33,863 bases of DNA, taken from NCBI GenBank assembly GCA_011523305.1, contig WTHB01000069.1, forward strand, positions 1 through 33,863, written 5' to 3'. Numbering within the stretch: position 1 is the stretch's first letter; the number at the start of each line of letters is the position of its first letter. Origin of the DNA: Planctomycetaceae bacterium (lineage in GTDB: Bacteria > Planctomycetota > Planctomycetia > Pirellulales > UBA1268). The notes below the pieces were generated by a model, which was not told the DNA's origin, did no database searches, and saw only the letters and a program-made list of their open reading frames with translations. Made by a program: the position numbers and the translations under genes. This document shows positions 21,799-29,346 of this stretch, one piece after another.

Positions 21799-21813
21799 GT
21801 GTCGGGTATCCTA
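21799..21813 (-). promoter_or_regulatory. TAGGATACCCGACAC element before the SNF2-like helicase
   Basis: A full match on the - strand, in the 84-bp gap between the HTH gene (21851) and the helicase start (21766). It is identical over all 15 bases to the copy at 32052-32066 and differs by one base from that at 2528-2542. A normal Shine-Dalgarno follows 20 bp further on. Confidence 0.5.
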
Positions 21814-21850
21814 GGCGTCAACTTCAGTTTTTTCGCGTCTCTCGGTGTCC

Positions 21851-22396
21851 CTACCCCTCGTAGAATTTGCGGATGCCCCGCTTGGTGCCATCGAGCTCTT
21901 TCTCGATGATGTTGCCCCGGCGGGCCTTGGCTGAATCCAGCGAGTAGATCCACCACCGCGACTGCGACTGCTGACTGCCCCTTGCGTCGTCGATGGGCTT
22001 CCGTGCCCGAATCACGCCTTCTTCGGCATATCTGACGGCCAGTTTTGGGTCGATTCGCAGCAGATCGGCGACCTCACCGGTCCCGATAGCATCCTTGAAA
22101 GTGATCGGCTCGACCTTCGCCAGTTTCTTCAGCATCGGCCTTCGGTCGTCAACCTTTGTTCGGGGCCGCCGCAGCCAAGGGTCGTCGGCGGCCCGCATCT
22201 CCAGGTACTCGGCGAACTCTCGCTCGCAGTCGTGGAGCGAGTAGATTTTGATCGAGCGGCTCTTCGGCCCCCAGCCTCCCTCGATCTCTTTGTACTTCAG
22301 TTGGCCGGCTGCGGCCATCTTCGCGATCCGCGTCCAATGGACGCCGATCACGGCTGCGGCCTCACCTGTCGAAAGTGCCAGGTCTGGTAGGTGCAT
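21851..22396 (-). CDS. twin-HTH regulatory protein
   Basis: 181 residues with two excisionase/MerR-type helix-turn-helix segments: LALSTGEAAAVIGVHWTRIA (6-25), followed by a wing with KYKEIEGGWG, and DAIGTGEVADLLRIDPKLAV (about 102-121), followed by EEGVIRARK. It is divergent from the promoter at 22433 that should drive the integrase operon, so it may act as repressor, excisionase or both. The C-terminus is charged. The ATG at 22396 has AGGTGATTC upstream. Confidence 0.75.
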   Translation of the reverse strand: MHLPDLALSTGEAAAVIGVHWTRIAKMAAAGQLKYKEIEGGWGPKSRSIKIYSLHDCEREFAEYLEMRAADDPWLRRPRTKVDDRRPMLKKLAKVEPITFKDAIGTGEVADLLRIDPKLAVRYAEEGVIRARKPIDDARGSQQSQSRWWIYSLDSAKARRGNIIEKELDGTKRGIRKFYEG

Positions 22397-22432
22397 GAAT
22401 CACCTGTTTTGCTTTCCGCCTTTTAATCGTCC

Positions 22433-22461
22433 TTGACAACGGGCTCGGAGTGGAGGATAGT
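22433..22461 (+). promoter_or_regulatory. sigma70-like promoter for the integrase operon
   Basis: TTGACA (22433-22438) and GATAGT (22456-22461) are 17 bp apart. It lies in the 136-bp divergent region, about 70 bp before the first + gene. Confidence 0.65.
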
Positions 22462-22471
22462 GGACTCGAAC

Positions 22472-22494
22472 TTTGCACGCACGACGCCTGCAAA
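22472..22494. promoter_or_regulatory. possible operator, TTTGCA-N11-TGCAAA
   Basis: A perfect 6-bp inverted repeat with an 11-bp centre lies just after the expected transcription start of the promoter at 22433. Spacing of half-sites by 17 bp (about 1.6 turns) fits a dimeric repressor. The binding protein is not known; the divergent twin-HTH protein is a candidate. Confidence 0.4.
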
Positions 22495-22532
22495 ACAAGA
22501 GTCTCACGATCTGAGGAAGGAGTCAAGCACCC

Positions 22533-22877
22533 ATGAAGCATCTCATTTACATCGAGTGGACCGATCGAAAAACGACCGACACAGACGAGCGTGTCATCGA
22601 CGCGGAAAACGAGCGAGACGCGATGCTCTTCGCCGTCGCAGAGTGGTGGCACGAGATCGGTAATCGCTACCCCACCTGCCGCATTCTCTCTGTCGCCTTT
22701 GCCGATTTTGAGGCCATGCCTGATGCCGCCGTTTCAATTACGCCGGAACTTGCGGTCTGTGCCGTTTCTGACAGCAGTCCCAGTCGTGCAGGGCCGTGGT
22801 GGAAAAAAGTTGGCCTGCCGTTCAGAGGAACGGTTGACGGTGATGGTTTCATCCCCAGTTTTGGTGGAACACCATGA
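22533..22877 (+). CDS. hypothetical protein, first gene of the integrase operon
   Basis: 114 residues. It begins MKHLIYIEWTDRKTTDTDER, a beta strand followed by VIDAENERDAMLFAVAEWWH, a helix with paired tryptophans, then CRILSVAFADFEAMPDAA. The C-terminal 45 residues look disordered (SDSSPSRAGPWWKK). No family recognised. The ATG has GAAGGAG upstream. It ends 22 bp before the integrase start and is probably co-transcribed with it. Confidence 0.7.
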   Translation: MKHLIYIEWTDRKTTDTDERVIDAENERDAMLFAVAEWWHEIGNRYPTCRILSVAFADFEAMPDAAVSITPELAVCAVSDSSPSRAGPWWKKVGLPFRGTVDGDGFIPSFGGTP

Positions 22878-22899
22878 CCCACAGAACGGAGGGCTTGCC

Positions 22900-23751
22900 A
22901 TGCTTCTCGCTGATCTACTAGTCGACCTGTACTGGCCGCTTCGAGGCATCGGCGACCGCACGGTCACTCTTTACCGCTACTCGCTCGATGCATGGGCCGA
23001 GATGCTCGGTCGCCCTCCATGCCTCGACGATTGCGACGAGACGGCGGTGGCTCGGTTTCTGTCTTACCGCGGTCGTCACCGATCGCCAGCCACTGTCGCG
23101 AAGGATCGTGCTCAGATCGTCGCCTTGTGGTCGTTCGCTGCGAAGCGCGGCCTGGTCACGAAGTGGCCCGAGGTTCGCCGAATCAAGGTGCCTGAGCGAG
23201 TGCCCGAGGCGTGGACCGCCGAGGAGTTTCGTCGGCTGCTGGCCTCGGCCTCGCTGGAGGTCGTGACCATTGGCCGCGTGCCTGCCGCGTGCTGGTGGCG
23301 CGCGTTCTTGCTGCTGGCCTATGACACAGCGGAACGTGTGTCTGCGATGCGCCATCTCCGCTGGTGCGACGTTCGAGACGAAGACGTGATCTTCAGGGCC
23401 GAGACGCGAAAGGGGAACACTCGGGACATCTGCCGCCAGATAGGGGACCACACCCGCGATGCCATCGACGCGATCAGGGAGCCGAGGCGAGATCTAGTCT
23501 TCCCTTGGGACCGTGGCGAGTCTTATTTGTGGAAACGGCTGGGCATCATTCAGAGGAGGGCCGGGCTGCCCGATGACCGCCGCAGCAAATTTCACCGCAT
23601 CAGGAGAACGACCGCTTCTTTTTACGCAGCCGCCGGCCACAGTGCCCAGCAGTTGCTTGATCACTCATCGCCGGCTGTCACTCGGCGGTATCTCGACCCC
23701 AGGATCGTCCGGTCGATCGCCGCCCCCGATGTCCTTCCGAAGGTCGGATGA
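22900..23751 (+). CDS. int: tyrosine recombinase / phage integrase
   Basis: 283 residues from the ATG at 22900, which has ACGGAGGG upstream; the open frame reaches further back but overlaps the preceding gene. An N-terminal core-binding domain (about 1-95) with TVTLYRYSLDAWAEML is followed by the catalytic domain. All expected residues are visible: Arg146 in AERVSAMRHLRW, Lys171 in ETRKGNT, His232 and Arg235 in FHRIRRT, His255 in LLDHSS and the nucleophile Tyr264 in TRRYLDP. It catalyses site-specific integration or excision. No att core could be identified. Its 3' end overlaps a small antisense gene. Confidence 0.94.
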   Translation: MLLADLLVDLYWPLRGIGDRTVTLYRYSLDAWAEMLGRPPCLDDCDETAVARFLSYRGRHRSPATVAKDRAQIVALWSFAAKRGLVTKWPEVRRIKVPERVPEAWTAEEFRRLLASASLEVVTIGRVPAACWWRAFLLLAYDTAERVSAMRHLRWCDVRDEDVIFRAETRKGNTRDICRQIGDHTRDAIDAIREPRRDLVFPWDRGESYLWKRLGIIQRRAGLPDDRRSKFHRIRRTTASFYAAAGHSAQQLLDHSSPAVTRRYLDPRIVRSIAAPDVLPKVG

Positions 23752-23829
23752 GTAGGGGCAATTCGTACAATCGAGGTGGCAGCACCTGCCGCGAGCCAGC
23801 AGCACTTCGCGGGGGATCGGCTCGCTCAC
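23665..23829 (-). CDS. small cysteine-motif protein, DUF5522-like
   Basis: 54 residues from a GTG at 23829 that overlaps the previous stop (GTGA). LLARGRCCHLDCTNCPYSSD (residues 10-29) matches the CC...C..CPY signature I associate with DUF5522, probably a metal site. The last 87 bp lie opposite the end of the integrase gene, so the C-terminal 28 residues may be constrained by that overlap. Function unknown. Confidence 0.55.
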   Translation of the reverse strand: MSEPIPREVLLARGRCCHLDCTNCPYSSDLRKDIGGGDRPDDPGVEIPPSDSRR

Positions 23830-23903
23830 CGGCAACCGTCGACAAGCAGGATCAGCGAGATCGTCGAGGCGAAGACGATCAGCGAAACAAAGAGTTCCTT
23901 CAC
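23826..23903 (-). CDS. 25-residue membrane mini-protein
   Basis: GTG at 23903 overlaps the stop of the upstream gene (GTGA), and its own stop overlaps the next start (GTGA). The product MKELFVSLIVFASTISLILL plus VDGCR is a single hydrophobic helix ending in Cys-Arg. The two exact overlaps support it; the length alone would not. Confidence 0.5.
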   Translation of the reverse strand: MKELFVSLIVFASTISLILLVDGCR

Positions 23904-24349
23904 TTTACAGTCTCCATGCGGAAGCACTCGCACATGGTGCCGTGAGTGTGCGAGTTCTGCTCGCTGTAAATGATGTCTTCTCCGTTGTTCACCGCCCAGT
24001 TTTTCCAGCGAACCCAGATGCGGATCAACTTACGTTCAGGCTTGCCGTCAGGCCCGGTCAACTCAATGCGAAACTCGCGGGCCTCCTGGCCGAAGTCCCT
24101 CCAGTCGATGAGCGTGAATCCAGGCTTGTGGCTCCAGTGAGCCATCAACTTCATCGTCGCAATCCGCGTGACCGCTTCGGCGTCATAGGGTGCAGGGTAA
24201 AATATTGAACGGTAAGCCCAAGAGATCAGCCAGATTTTGTGACCGATTATTTGGGGGTAAGCCGCGAAGCCGAGGCCGCCTCCGACCACCAAAAACACGA
24301 GGGGATAGATGATCACTCGAGCCAGTGTCTTTAGTTGAATTGTGCTCAT
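23900..24349 (-). CDS. membrane-anchored hypothetical protein
   Basis: 149 residues. One strong N-terminal span (VIIYPLVFLVVGGGLGFAAY, residues 13-32) is followed by an exterior-type domain with several tryptophans and beta strands (FRIELTGPDGKPERKLIRIW). The C-terminal stretch SHTHGTMCECF has cysteines and histidines that might hold a metal. Family not recognised. It is coupled to the sulfotransferase-like gene by ATGA. Confidence 0.7.
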   Translation of the reverse strand: MSTIQLKTLARVIIYPLVFLVVGGGLGFAAYPQIIGHKIWLISWAYRSIFYPAPYDAEAVTRIATMKLMAHWSHKPGFTLIDWRDFGQEAREFRIELTGPDGKPERKLIRIWVRWKNWAVNNGEDIIYSEQNSHTHGTMCECFRMETVK

Positions 24350-24894
24350 GCCTTCACCTGCCGCCAGAGTGCAACATCAGCCGCGTAATAATTACGCACC
24401 GCCTCGGCCTGGTCTTGCGTTATTGCGGGTCGTCGTGCCGGGTCGCTCGCATTGAGCCGGAGCGGTCGCCTCACGCCGAGTTCTGCCGCCGCGTCGGCGA
24501 TGCGGCTGATCGGAAAGTATTTGAGCTGTCCAGTAAATCGAGATTGCGGCAGAAAATGCACGTCTTCCGAAAGCAGGCCGCCGCCCTCGTGAGACTCAAC
24601 TAGGCCAGCCTCTGTTTGCAACTCATCGATGACTGCTGCAACATCATCTAGGCCTGTCTGCACCATCGCTGAGAGAAACCGCTGCACCGGATCGCGGAGC
24701 ACGACGACCACCGGGCGGTCTGGCTCGCTGAGTTTATCAACGCAGCCGTGATGCCTCACGTTGTCTCCAAACGTCAACCCGCTCTCGTGCTCGGGGTAAT
24801 ACCGGCGAATAATCTCACGGACGAGCGAACTGCTGCCAGCCTTCGCATTGAATCCGAGCAGACGGTCGCCCGCGACAAAGTACGGGCGACGCAT
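24346..24894 (-). CDS. sulfotransferase-like protein
   Basis: 182 residues. NAKAGSSSLVREII (16-29) fits the 5'-phosphosulfate loop of sulfotransferases (K.G.SSL), and VVVVLRDPVQRFLSAM (62-77) fits the 3'-phosphate site (RDP..R..S). The end, NYYAADVALW, is also seen in the Sulfotransfer_2 family. It is shorter than most members, but the two PAPS-binding elements are present. It should transfer sulfate from PAPS to a sugar or protein. It starts directly after the LamG-like adhesin gene, so a virion or surface glycan is a possible target. Confidence 0.75.
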   Translation of the reverse strand: MRRPYFVAGDRLLGFNAKAGSSSLVREIIRRYYPEHESGLTFGDNVRHHGCVDKLSEPDRPVVVVLRDPVQRFLSAMVQTGLDDVAAVIDELQTEAGLVESHEGGGLLSEDVHFLPQSRFTGQLKYFPISRIADAAAELGVRRPLRLNASDPARRPAITQDQAEAVRNYYAADVALWRQVKA

Positions 24895-25710
24895 TTACAG
24901 ACCCCATTTTGTCCGCAGGTAGCCCTCGACAGCTTGTCGGTCTGAGCTGCTAAGGACCGAGTCATAGACAAGCCATTCGCAAAATGTCGCCCCCGTGACA
25001 GAACCGCCTCCATAGCCCAGTTTCGTAAAGCCGTCAGAGGTCGTCGGCGTTGTGTCTGCTGTCGCTGTTGCGACCTGCGTTCCGTCAAGGTATATGGTAG
25101 TCGATCCTGGCTGTGATCGCGTGACTGTTAACAACTGCGGGCCGGTCATTCCCGACTGGTTGCCAAACGTCAGCATTTCACCTGCCGCCATGCCGTACCA
25201 TTCAAATCCCTGAGCCTGCCCGCTGCTGGTCACATCGTAACCGGACAGTATGGCGGGTCTTGTGCCGCTAGCATTGCCACCGAGCCAGTAATCGTTGGTC
25301 CCTGATGTCGTTGAGGCAACAAAGAAAATAGTGCAGTTTGGAACATAGGGCACAAAGCTGCTGTTGATATTGTAGCCATCATTGTCAAAGTAGAACGTGT
25401 CGAGACTGTTCTGGCTCGCCGAGCTTACAGTCGCCCCGTACTGACCAGGGTAATACGCGATCGTCTTTTCGTCGAATTGGTGCGCGTTTGTACTCTTGTC
25501 GTTGATGTACTGAATGAATCCGTTGCTCGTGGTGTAAGACGACGAGTCGCTCGCATCGATCCAGAGTTGCAAGCCGCTAATAGTAGACGGGTCAGAGAGA
25601 CTACCACCGCCAGCAGTATAGACCTCTGTCGAACCAAGAATCAACTTTGCTACGTCGGTCGAGCCGATCTTCGCGGCTGAGATTGCACCGCTTCCAAGAT
25701 TGAGTGCCAT
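24895..25710 (-). CDS. LamG-like virion adhesin
   Basis: 271 residues. The start MALNLGSGAISAAKIGSTDV with LGSTEVY is common at the front of phage tail-appendage proteins. From about residue 45 a concanavalin/LamG-like domain runs to the end: LQLWIDASDSSSY, TIFFVAST, LLTVTRS, TTIYLDGTQVAT and CEWLVYDSVLS, closing with QAVEGYLRTKWGL, the ending typical of this family. It likely binds a sugar or surface component of the host. No signal peptide. GTAGGAGCACTC gives the ribosome site. Confidence 0.85.
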   Translation of the reverse strand: MALNLGSGAISAAKIGSTDVAKLILGSTEVYTAGGGSLSDPSTISGLQLWIDASDSSSYTTSNGFIQYINDKSTNAHQFDEKTIAYYPGQYGATVSSASQNSLDTFYFDNDGYNINSSFVPYVPNCTIFFVASTTSGTNDYWLGGNASGTRPAILSGYDVTSSGQAQGFEWYGMAAGEMLTFGNQSGMTGPQLLTVTRSQPGSTTIYLDGTQVATATADTTPTTSDGFTKLGYGGGSVTGATFCEWLVYDSVLSSSDRQAVEGYLRTKWGL

Positions 25711-25722
25711 GAGTGCTCCTAC

Positions 25723-25965
25723 TCAGGTGATTACGTAAAGCGTCGAGGCGTCTGGCGTGATCGCGTCATACTCAGCCTGAGTCAGGCTCATCACGTTCGT
25801 GATCGCATCAGCACCAGTAACCCCGCTGGGATCAGAGAAAAGCCTAGCAATAGCAACAAGTTCAACCTTGTTTGTGGCGGTCGCCGCAGAATTACTGACA
25901 GCGGCAACATCGTTCGCCGCTGGTGACGTATTCGCTGTCAGTTCCGAGATTTTGACATCAGCCAT
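25723..25965 (-). CDS. small tail/collar-type virion protein
   Basis: 80 residues. MADVKISELTANTSPAANDV is a typical start of phage fibre or collar proteins, and the ending LTQAEYDAITPDASTLYVIT is the Q.EYDA...D.NTLY.I motif found in many such proteins. Together they suggest a short fibre or adaptor. Ribosome site AGAGGTG before the ATG at 25965. Confidence 0.75.
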   Translation of the reverse strand: MADVKISELTANTSPAANDVAAVSNSAATATNKVELVAIARLFSDPSGVTGADAITNVMSLTQAEYDAITPDASTLYVIT

Positions 25966-25967
25966 AC

Positions 25968-26213
25968 TTACACCTCTAAAAGATAATTGTCTTCGGTCAC
26001 GATCCTGTCGCCAGCCTCCGATGCCAGCGTGTTAAAGTGTCGTGCGATATTCACGCCGGCCTCTGTGACCAGGGTGTCGCCAAGTTCTGTAGTTATTCGG
26101 TATGTCTCGGCAGCCGGTGCTGTCGGTGAGACTATGCTTGCCGGCGTCACCACACCCACTGGTGTGATCGCCGCAATCATGCCTAGGCCACGACCAACGA
26201 ATGCAACACCCAT
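25968..26213 (-). CDS. small virion-associated protein with TE-G repeats
   Basis: 81 residues. After a hydrophobic start (MGVAFVGRGLGMIAAITPVG) the second half has short repeats TTELGDTLVTEAG and ASEAGDRIVTEDNYLLEV. The same type of motif occurs in the large fibre protein (LLSETGDVITTESGSQL), so the two probably belong to one structure. It lies 3 bp after the gene at 26217 and has no own Shine-Dalgarno. Confidence 0.6.
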   Translation of the reverse strand: MGVAFVGRGLGMIAAITPVGVVTPASIVSPTAPAAETYRITTELGDTLVTEAGVNIARHFNTLASEAGDRIVTEDNYLLEV

Positions 26214-26216
26214 CGA

Positions 26217-26495
26217 TCAAAACGCCTGAACGCTGATTGTCGTTGTGCCCGTGCCCACAATGGCCGACGCCCCCGCGTCAAACATTTCCCGCTGGGCGTC
26301 TTGGTCGACGACAAACGCCGCTCCGGCAGCCAGGGGTATACCGTTTGTCACGTCGACCGCCGTGGCCCCAGGAACCACCTTGATGTAGGCAGTTTCGTTT
26401 CCGACGTTGCTGATTGCGACAAACTTGTACGCTGCGCCGGAGGGGGCTGCAAGGATTGAAGTGGCTGCGGTTCCGACAGAAACTGATGTAATCAC
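26217..26495 (-). CDS. small beta-rich virion protein
   Basis: 92 residues. GTG start at 26495 with a very strong AAAGGAGG site. The protein is beta-rich and low in charge (YKFVAISNVGNETAYIKV, TNGIPLAAGAAFVVDQ), like head or tail decoration proteins, but no family can be named. The 37-bp gap upstream holds an inverted repeat ACTGTT-N9-AACAGT. Confidence 0.65.
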   Translation of the reverse strand: MITSVSVGTAATSILAAPSGAAYKFVAISNVGNETAYIKVVPGATAVDVTNGIPLAAGAAFVVDQDAQREMFDAGASAIVGTGTTTISVQAF

Positions 26496-26532
26496 GCGAT
26501 CCTCCTTTACTGTTAGTTTAGCAAACAGTGGG

Positions 26533-29346
26533 TTACGGCATTGCCACTAGTTCTTCAAAAACGCGGCCTCTGCCTGCGGAGGAGTTACTCGCAGAACTTC
26601 CTGGCGAGCCGATGGCTACTACAGCCCCTGAGCCACTGAGTTGGACTGAACTTCCGCTGTAATCCCCTGTCGCCTCGCCTGGTATGTCGTCACCGACTTG
26701 AACCCAAAACGAACCGCTCCACTCATAGATCCTCGTAGTCCCCGAGTTGCTGCCATTTGGGTCGCTGCCACGAATGCCGACAGCCAGGCGAGAGCCGTCA
26801 GCTGAAAGTGACACAGACCACCCAGCGTAATCGTAATTGGTGGACCCTGTGATATCTGCACCCAGTTGTGACCACGCGGACCCGCTCCATGAGTACACCC
26901 GTGCATACCCCGTGTCGGTCCCCGCGGTGTCGTCCTGTGGCGAGCCCACTGCCAGCCTTGTGCCATCGCTGGAGAGCGAGATGTCATAGCCAAACAGGCC
27001 GCCTGAGGCGGCGGGCTCGATCGTCGTGCCTCTTGGGGACCAGGCAGACCCGGTCCACTCCTTCACTTCGACTGCGTAGAAAGAATCGCGTCCGATTGCG
27101 GAACCTTGCAGGCTTACCGCTGCGACAGTCCCGTCACCATTCACGGCAACTTTGTTGCCGTAGTAGACCCACGTTCCGCTTCCAACATTCGAGACAGCCA
27201 CGTTCCCGCCGATCTGCGAGAAACTCCCTGATGAGATATCAAACGCCGTGACGGCAGCTTGGTAGTTAGTTCCGGGCGTCCCTCCAGCGAATGGCACGCC
27301 GACGACGACGGTCGAACCGTCACGCGAAATGGCAGCGTCACCCCGGTCTGCCGAGGGCTCGCTGCTCCAGTAGAAGCTCACGGGACTGTTTACACGCGAC
27401 CAAGTTCCGTTTGAGTTCGTGAACAACCGCAGGCCAGACGGGATGCCGCTTCCAGTCTGACGACCAAGTGCTACGAACTTGTCACCTGTGTCGCTAACGG
27501 AAACCGCAAAGCCAAAGCGATCATTCCCTGTCGACATGATGCTTGAATTGGTGGCCTCAGACCACACCGACCCGTTGTTCGAGAACACCCTGGTCGTGTT
27601 GCTGCCAGGCTCACCAAGAACAAGCGTGGTTGCGTTGTAGTCAAGAGCGACCGCCGAACCAAGCTCGGCAGATGCCACCGTGCCGTTGATCGCGCTGTGA
27701 ACAAGTGACCAACTATAATCATAGGTGGTCACAATGTAATCTTGATTCAGCTGACTGCCACTCTCGGTGGTGATCACATCACCCGTCTCAGAGAGTAGAT
27801 CATATGAGTCTGAGACTGTCAGGGTGGCTATGTTACTCGTTACGTTGAGTGCGCCTGGCGCAGAAACAATCGCGCGATACAGCGTGCCATTCTGGCTCGC
27901 CGGTACGCCGCTGAGAGCGTATGACGTAGTGTTTGCCCCAGTGATTGTGTCCCAAGTGACTCCGCTGTCGCTGCTGTCCTGCCACTGATACGAGGGAGAC
28001 GAACCGTCGCTGACCGTGGCCGCGACGGTGAAGTTCCCACTGCCGCCGATTCCAACCGAGAGGTTTTGCGGCTGGATGGTGACCGTGATCTCGGGGTTCC
28101 ATGACCCCAACGCTGATCGCCGCCAGCCTTGCGAAGTGTGTACATACAGGTAGTTGTCGTCGTATGCCATGTCGCCGGGATCGCCGGGATCACCAGGATC
28201 ACTTGGCGGGTTGGCCCAACTAATCCCTCCCTGGTTTGTCGCCGAGACGGTAATGGCGTTGTCCACCGTCGAGACGGATATACCCTGGCCGCCGACGAGG
28301 GACAGCGACCCCGACTCACCGTTGAGCGTCGAAAACGTCTGAGTCGACGAGATCGTCAACGCGCTTCCAACCTGAGTTATCTGCACGTTGTTTCCGCCGG
28401 CTAACGTGACTAACCCACTAAGGCCATTCACTGAGTTGACAATGGATGTCGGTATGCTGTCGCTATCGGCCAAACGAACCCATTGTCCTGCGTGTGCGTA
28501 GTATGCTGCACCTGTTCCTAGCCCATCATAGTTGTGGACATGAGCAAACATCCCGTGATAACTTGCCGCATCAGGGAGGTCTGTCAGCGTGTTATAGATG
28601 TTGCTGTACAGAATCTTGCCAGTGCCCAGGTCGAGCGTCGTGCCGTTTGACACAAGCGCGGTGACCGAATCCGCAGTCCACGCCGATCCATTCCAGACGA
28701 GAGCCTGGCCGTTCGCCGGAGACATCGTCGTGTTGACATCAAGAAGGTCGGTGACGTTTGCGATGCTTGCCTGACCGATTGTTCCGATGGTCAGGTTTTG
28801 CCCGTCGGACGATATGTTGATGTTTGTTCCGCCGACCAGACTAATATTTCCTGACAACGTGTTTACGGTTGTGCCGGCTGTCGTGTTAGCCGCTACCCAC
28901 GCTGTTCCGTTCCACGACAGTGTCTGCCCGACCGTTGGCGACACATTCGACACATCAGAGAGGTCTGAGAGGTTTGACACATCGTCGGCGGCAGCCCACA
29001 CGGTTCCGTTCCACGACAGTGTCTGCCCGACCGTTGGCGACACGTTCGATACATCAGCGAGGTCAGCGATGTTTGCCACATCGTCGTCGGCCGCCCACAC
29101 TGTTCCGTTCCACGACAGTGTCTGCCCGACCGTTGGCGACACATTCGACACATCAGAGAGGTCTGAGAGGTTTACTGGGATGGAGAGTTCGGCGACATTC
29201 GCCGAGATTGTCGAGACGCCGCCACTGCTGTTGATTGAGATGCCGGTTCCAGCCGCAATCTGGAGTTCCGGCAGTGGCCCCACGACCGTTCCTGTGCTGA
29301 CGTTTATCGTCTGCCCGTCAACTGATGTTACCTGTATATCGCTCAC
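26533..29346 (-). CDS. large tail-fibre/adhesin with internal repeats, Ig-like and propeller-like domains
   Basis: 937 residues, GTG start overlapping the previous stop (GTGA). Order: an N-terminal segment with VDGQTINVSTG; three nearly identical 33-residue repeats (VSNVSPTVGQTLSWNGT, residues about 56-150) and a diverged fourth; a region ending in SDPGDPGDPGD and YDDNYLYVHTSQGWRRSALG; an Ig-like domain (VTIQPQNLSVGIGGSGNF, YRAIVSAPG); then from about 540 to the end FG-GAP-like or WD-like blades (SGSAWSQLGADITG, SADGSRLAVGIRGSDP). It should form the host-binding fibre. Confidence 0.88.
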   Translation of the reverse strand: MSDIQVTSVDGQTINVSTGTVVGPLPELQIAAGTGISINSSGGVSTISANVAELSIPVNLSDLSDVSNVSPTVGQTLSWNGTVWAADDDVANIADLADVSNVSPTVGQTLSWNGTVWAAADDVSNLSDLSDVSNVSPTVGQTLSWNGTAWVAANTTAGTTVNTLSGNISLVGGTNINISSDGQNLTIGTIGQASIANVTDLLDVNTTMSPANGQALVWNGSAWTADSVTALVSNGTTLDLGTGKILYSNIYNTLTDLPDAASYHGMFAHVHNYDGLGTGAAYYAHAGQWVRLADSDSIPTSIVNSVNGLSGLVTLAGGNNVQITQVGSALTISSTQTFSTLNGESGSLSLVGGQGISVSTVDNAITVSATNQGGISWANPPSDPGDPGDPGDMAYDDNYLYVHTSQGWRRSALGSWNPEITVTIQPQNLSVGIGGSGNFTVAATVSDGSSPSYQWQDSSDSGVTWDTITGANTTSYALSGVPASQNGTLYRAIVSAPGALNVTSNIATLTVSDSYDLLSETGDVITTESGSQLNQDYIVTTYDYSWSLVHSAINGTVASAELGSAVALDYNATTLVLGEPGSNTTRVFSNNGSVWSEATNSSIMSTGNDRFGFAVSVSDTGDKFVALGRQTGSGIPSGLRLFTNSNGTWSRVNSPVSFYWSSEPSADRGDAAISRDGSTVVVGVPFAGGTPGTNYQAAVTAFDISSGSFSQIGGNVAVSNVGSGTWVYYGNKVAVNGDGTVAAVSLQGSAIGRDSFYAVEVKEWTGSAWSPRGTTIEPAASGGLFGYDISLSSDGTRLAVGSPQDDTAGTDTGYARVYSWSGSAWSQLGADITGSTNYDYAGWSVSLSADGSRLAVGIRGSDPNGSNSGTTRIYEWSGSFWVQVGDDIPGEATGDYSGSSVQLSGSGAVVAIGSPGSSASNSSAGRGRVFEELVAMP
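28898..29180 (-). repeat. three 99-bp direct repeats inside the fibre gene
   Basis: Copies start at 28898, 28997 and 29096 (plus coordinates), exactly 99 bp apart, sharing GTTCCGTTCCACGACAGTGT and the following 20 bases without change. Each encodes a 33-residue unit, so copy-number change keeps the frame. The third copy ends at about 29180 where it runs into unique sequence. Confidence 0.95.

Noticed and set aside
22591-22899. Upstream extension of the integrase frame
   Set aside because: It overlaps the gene at 22533-22877, has no ribosome site, and the integrase fold begins after the ATG at 22900, which has GGAGG upstream.
24895-29346. Diversity-generating retroelement target in the adhesin and fibre genes
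   Set aside because: No reverse transcriptase gene and no template repeat were seen in the window.
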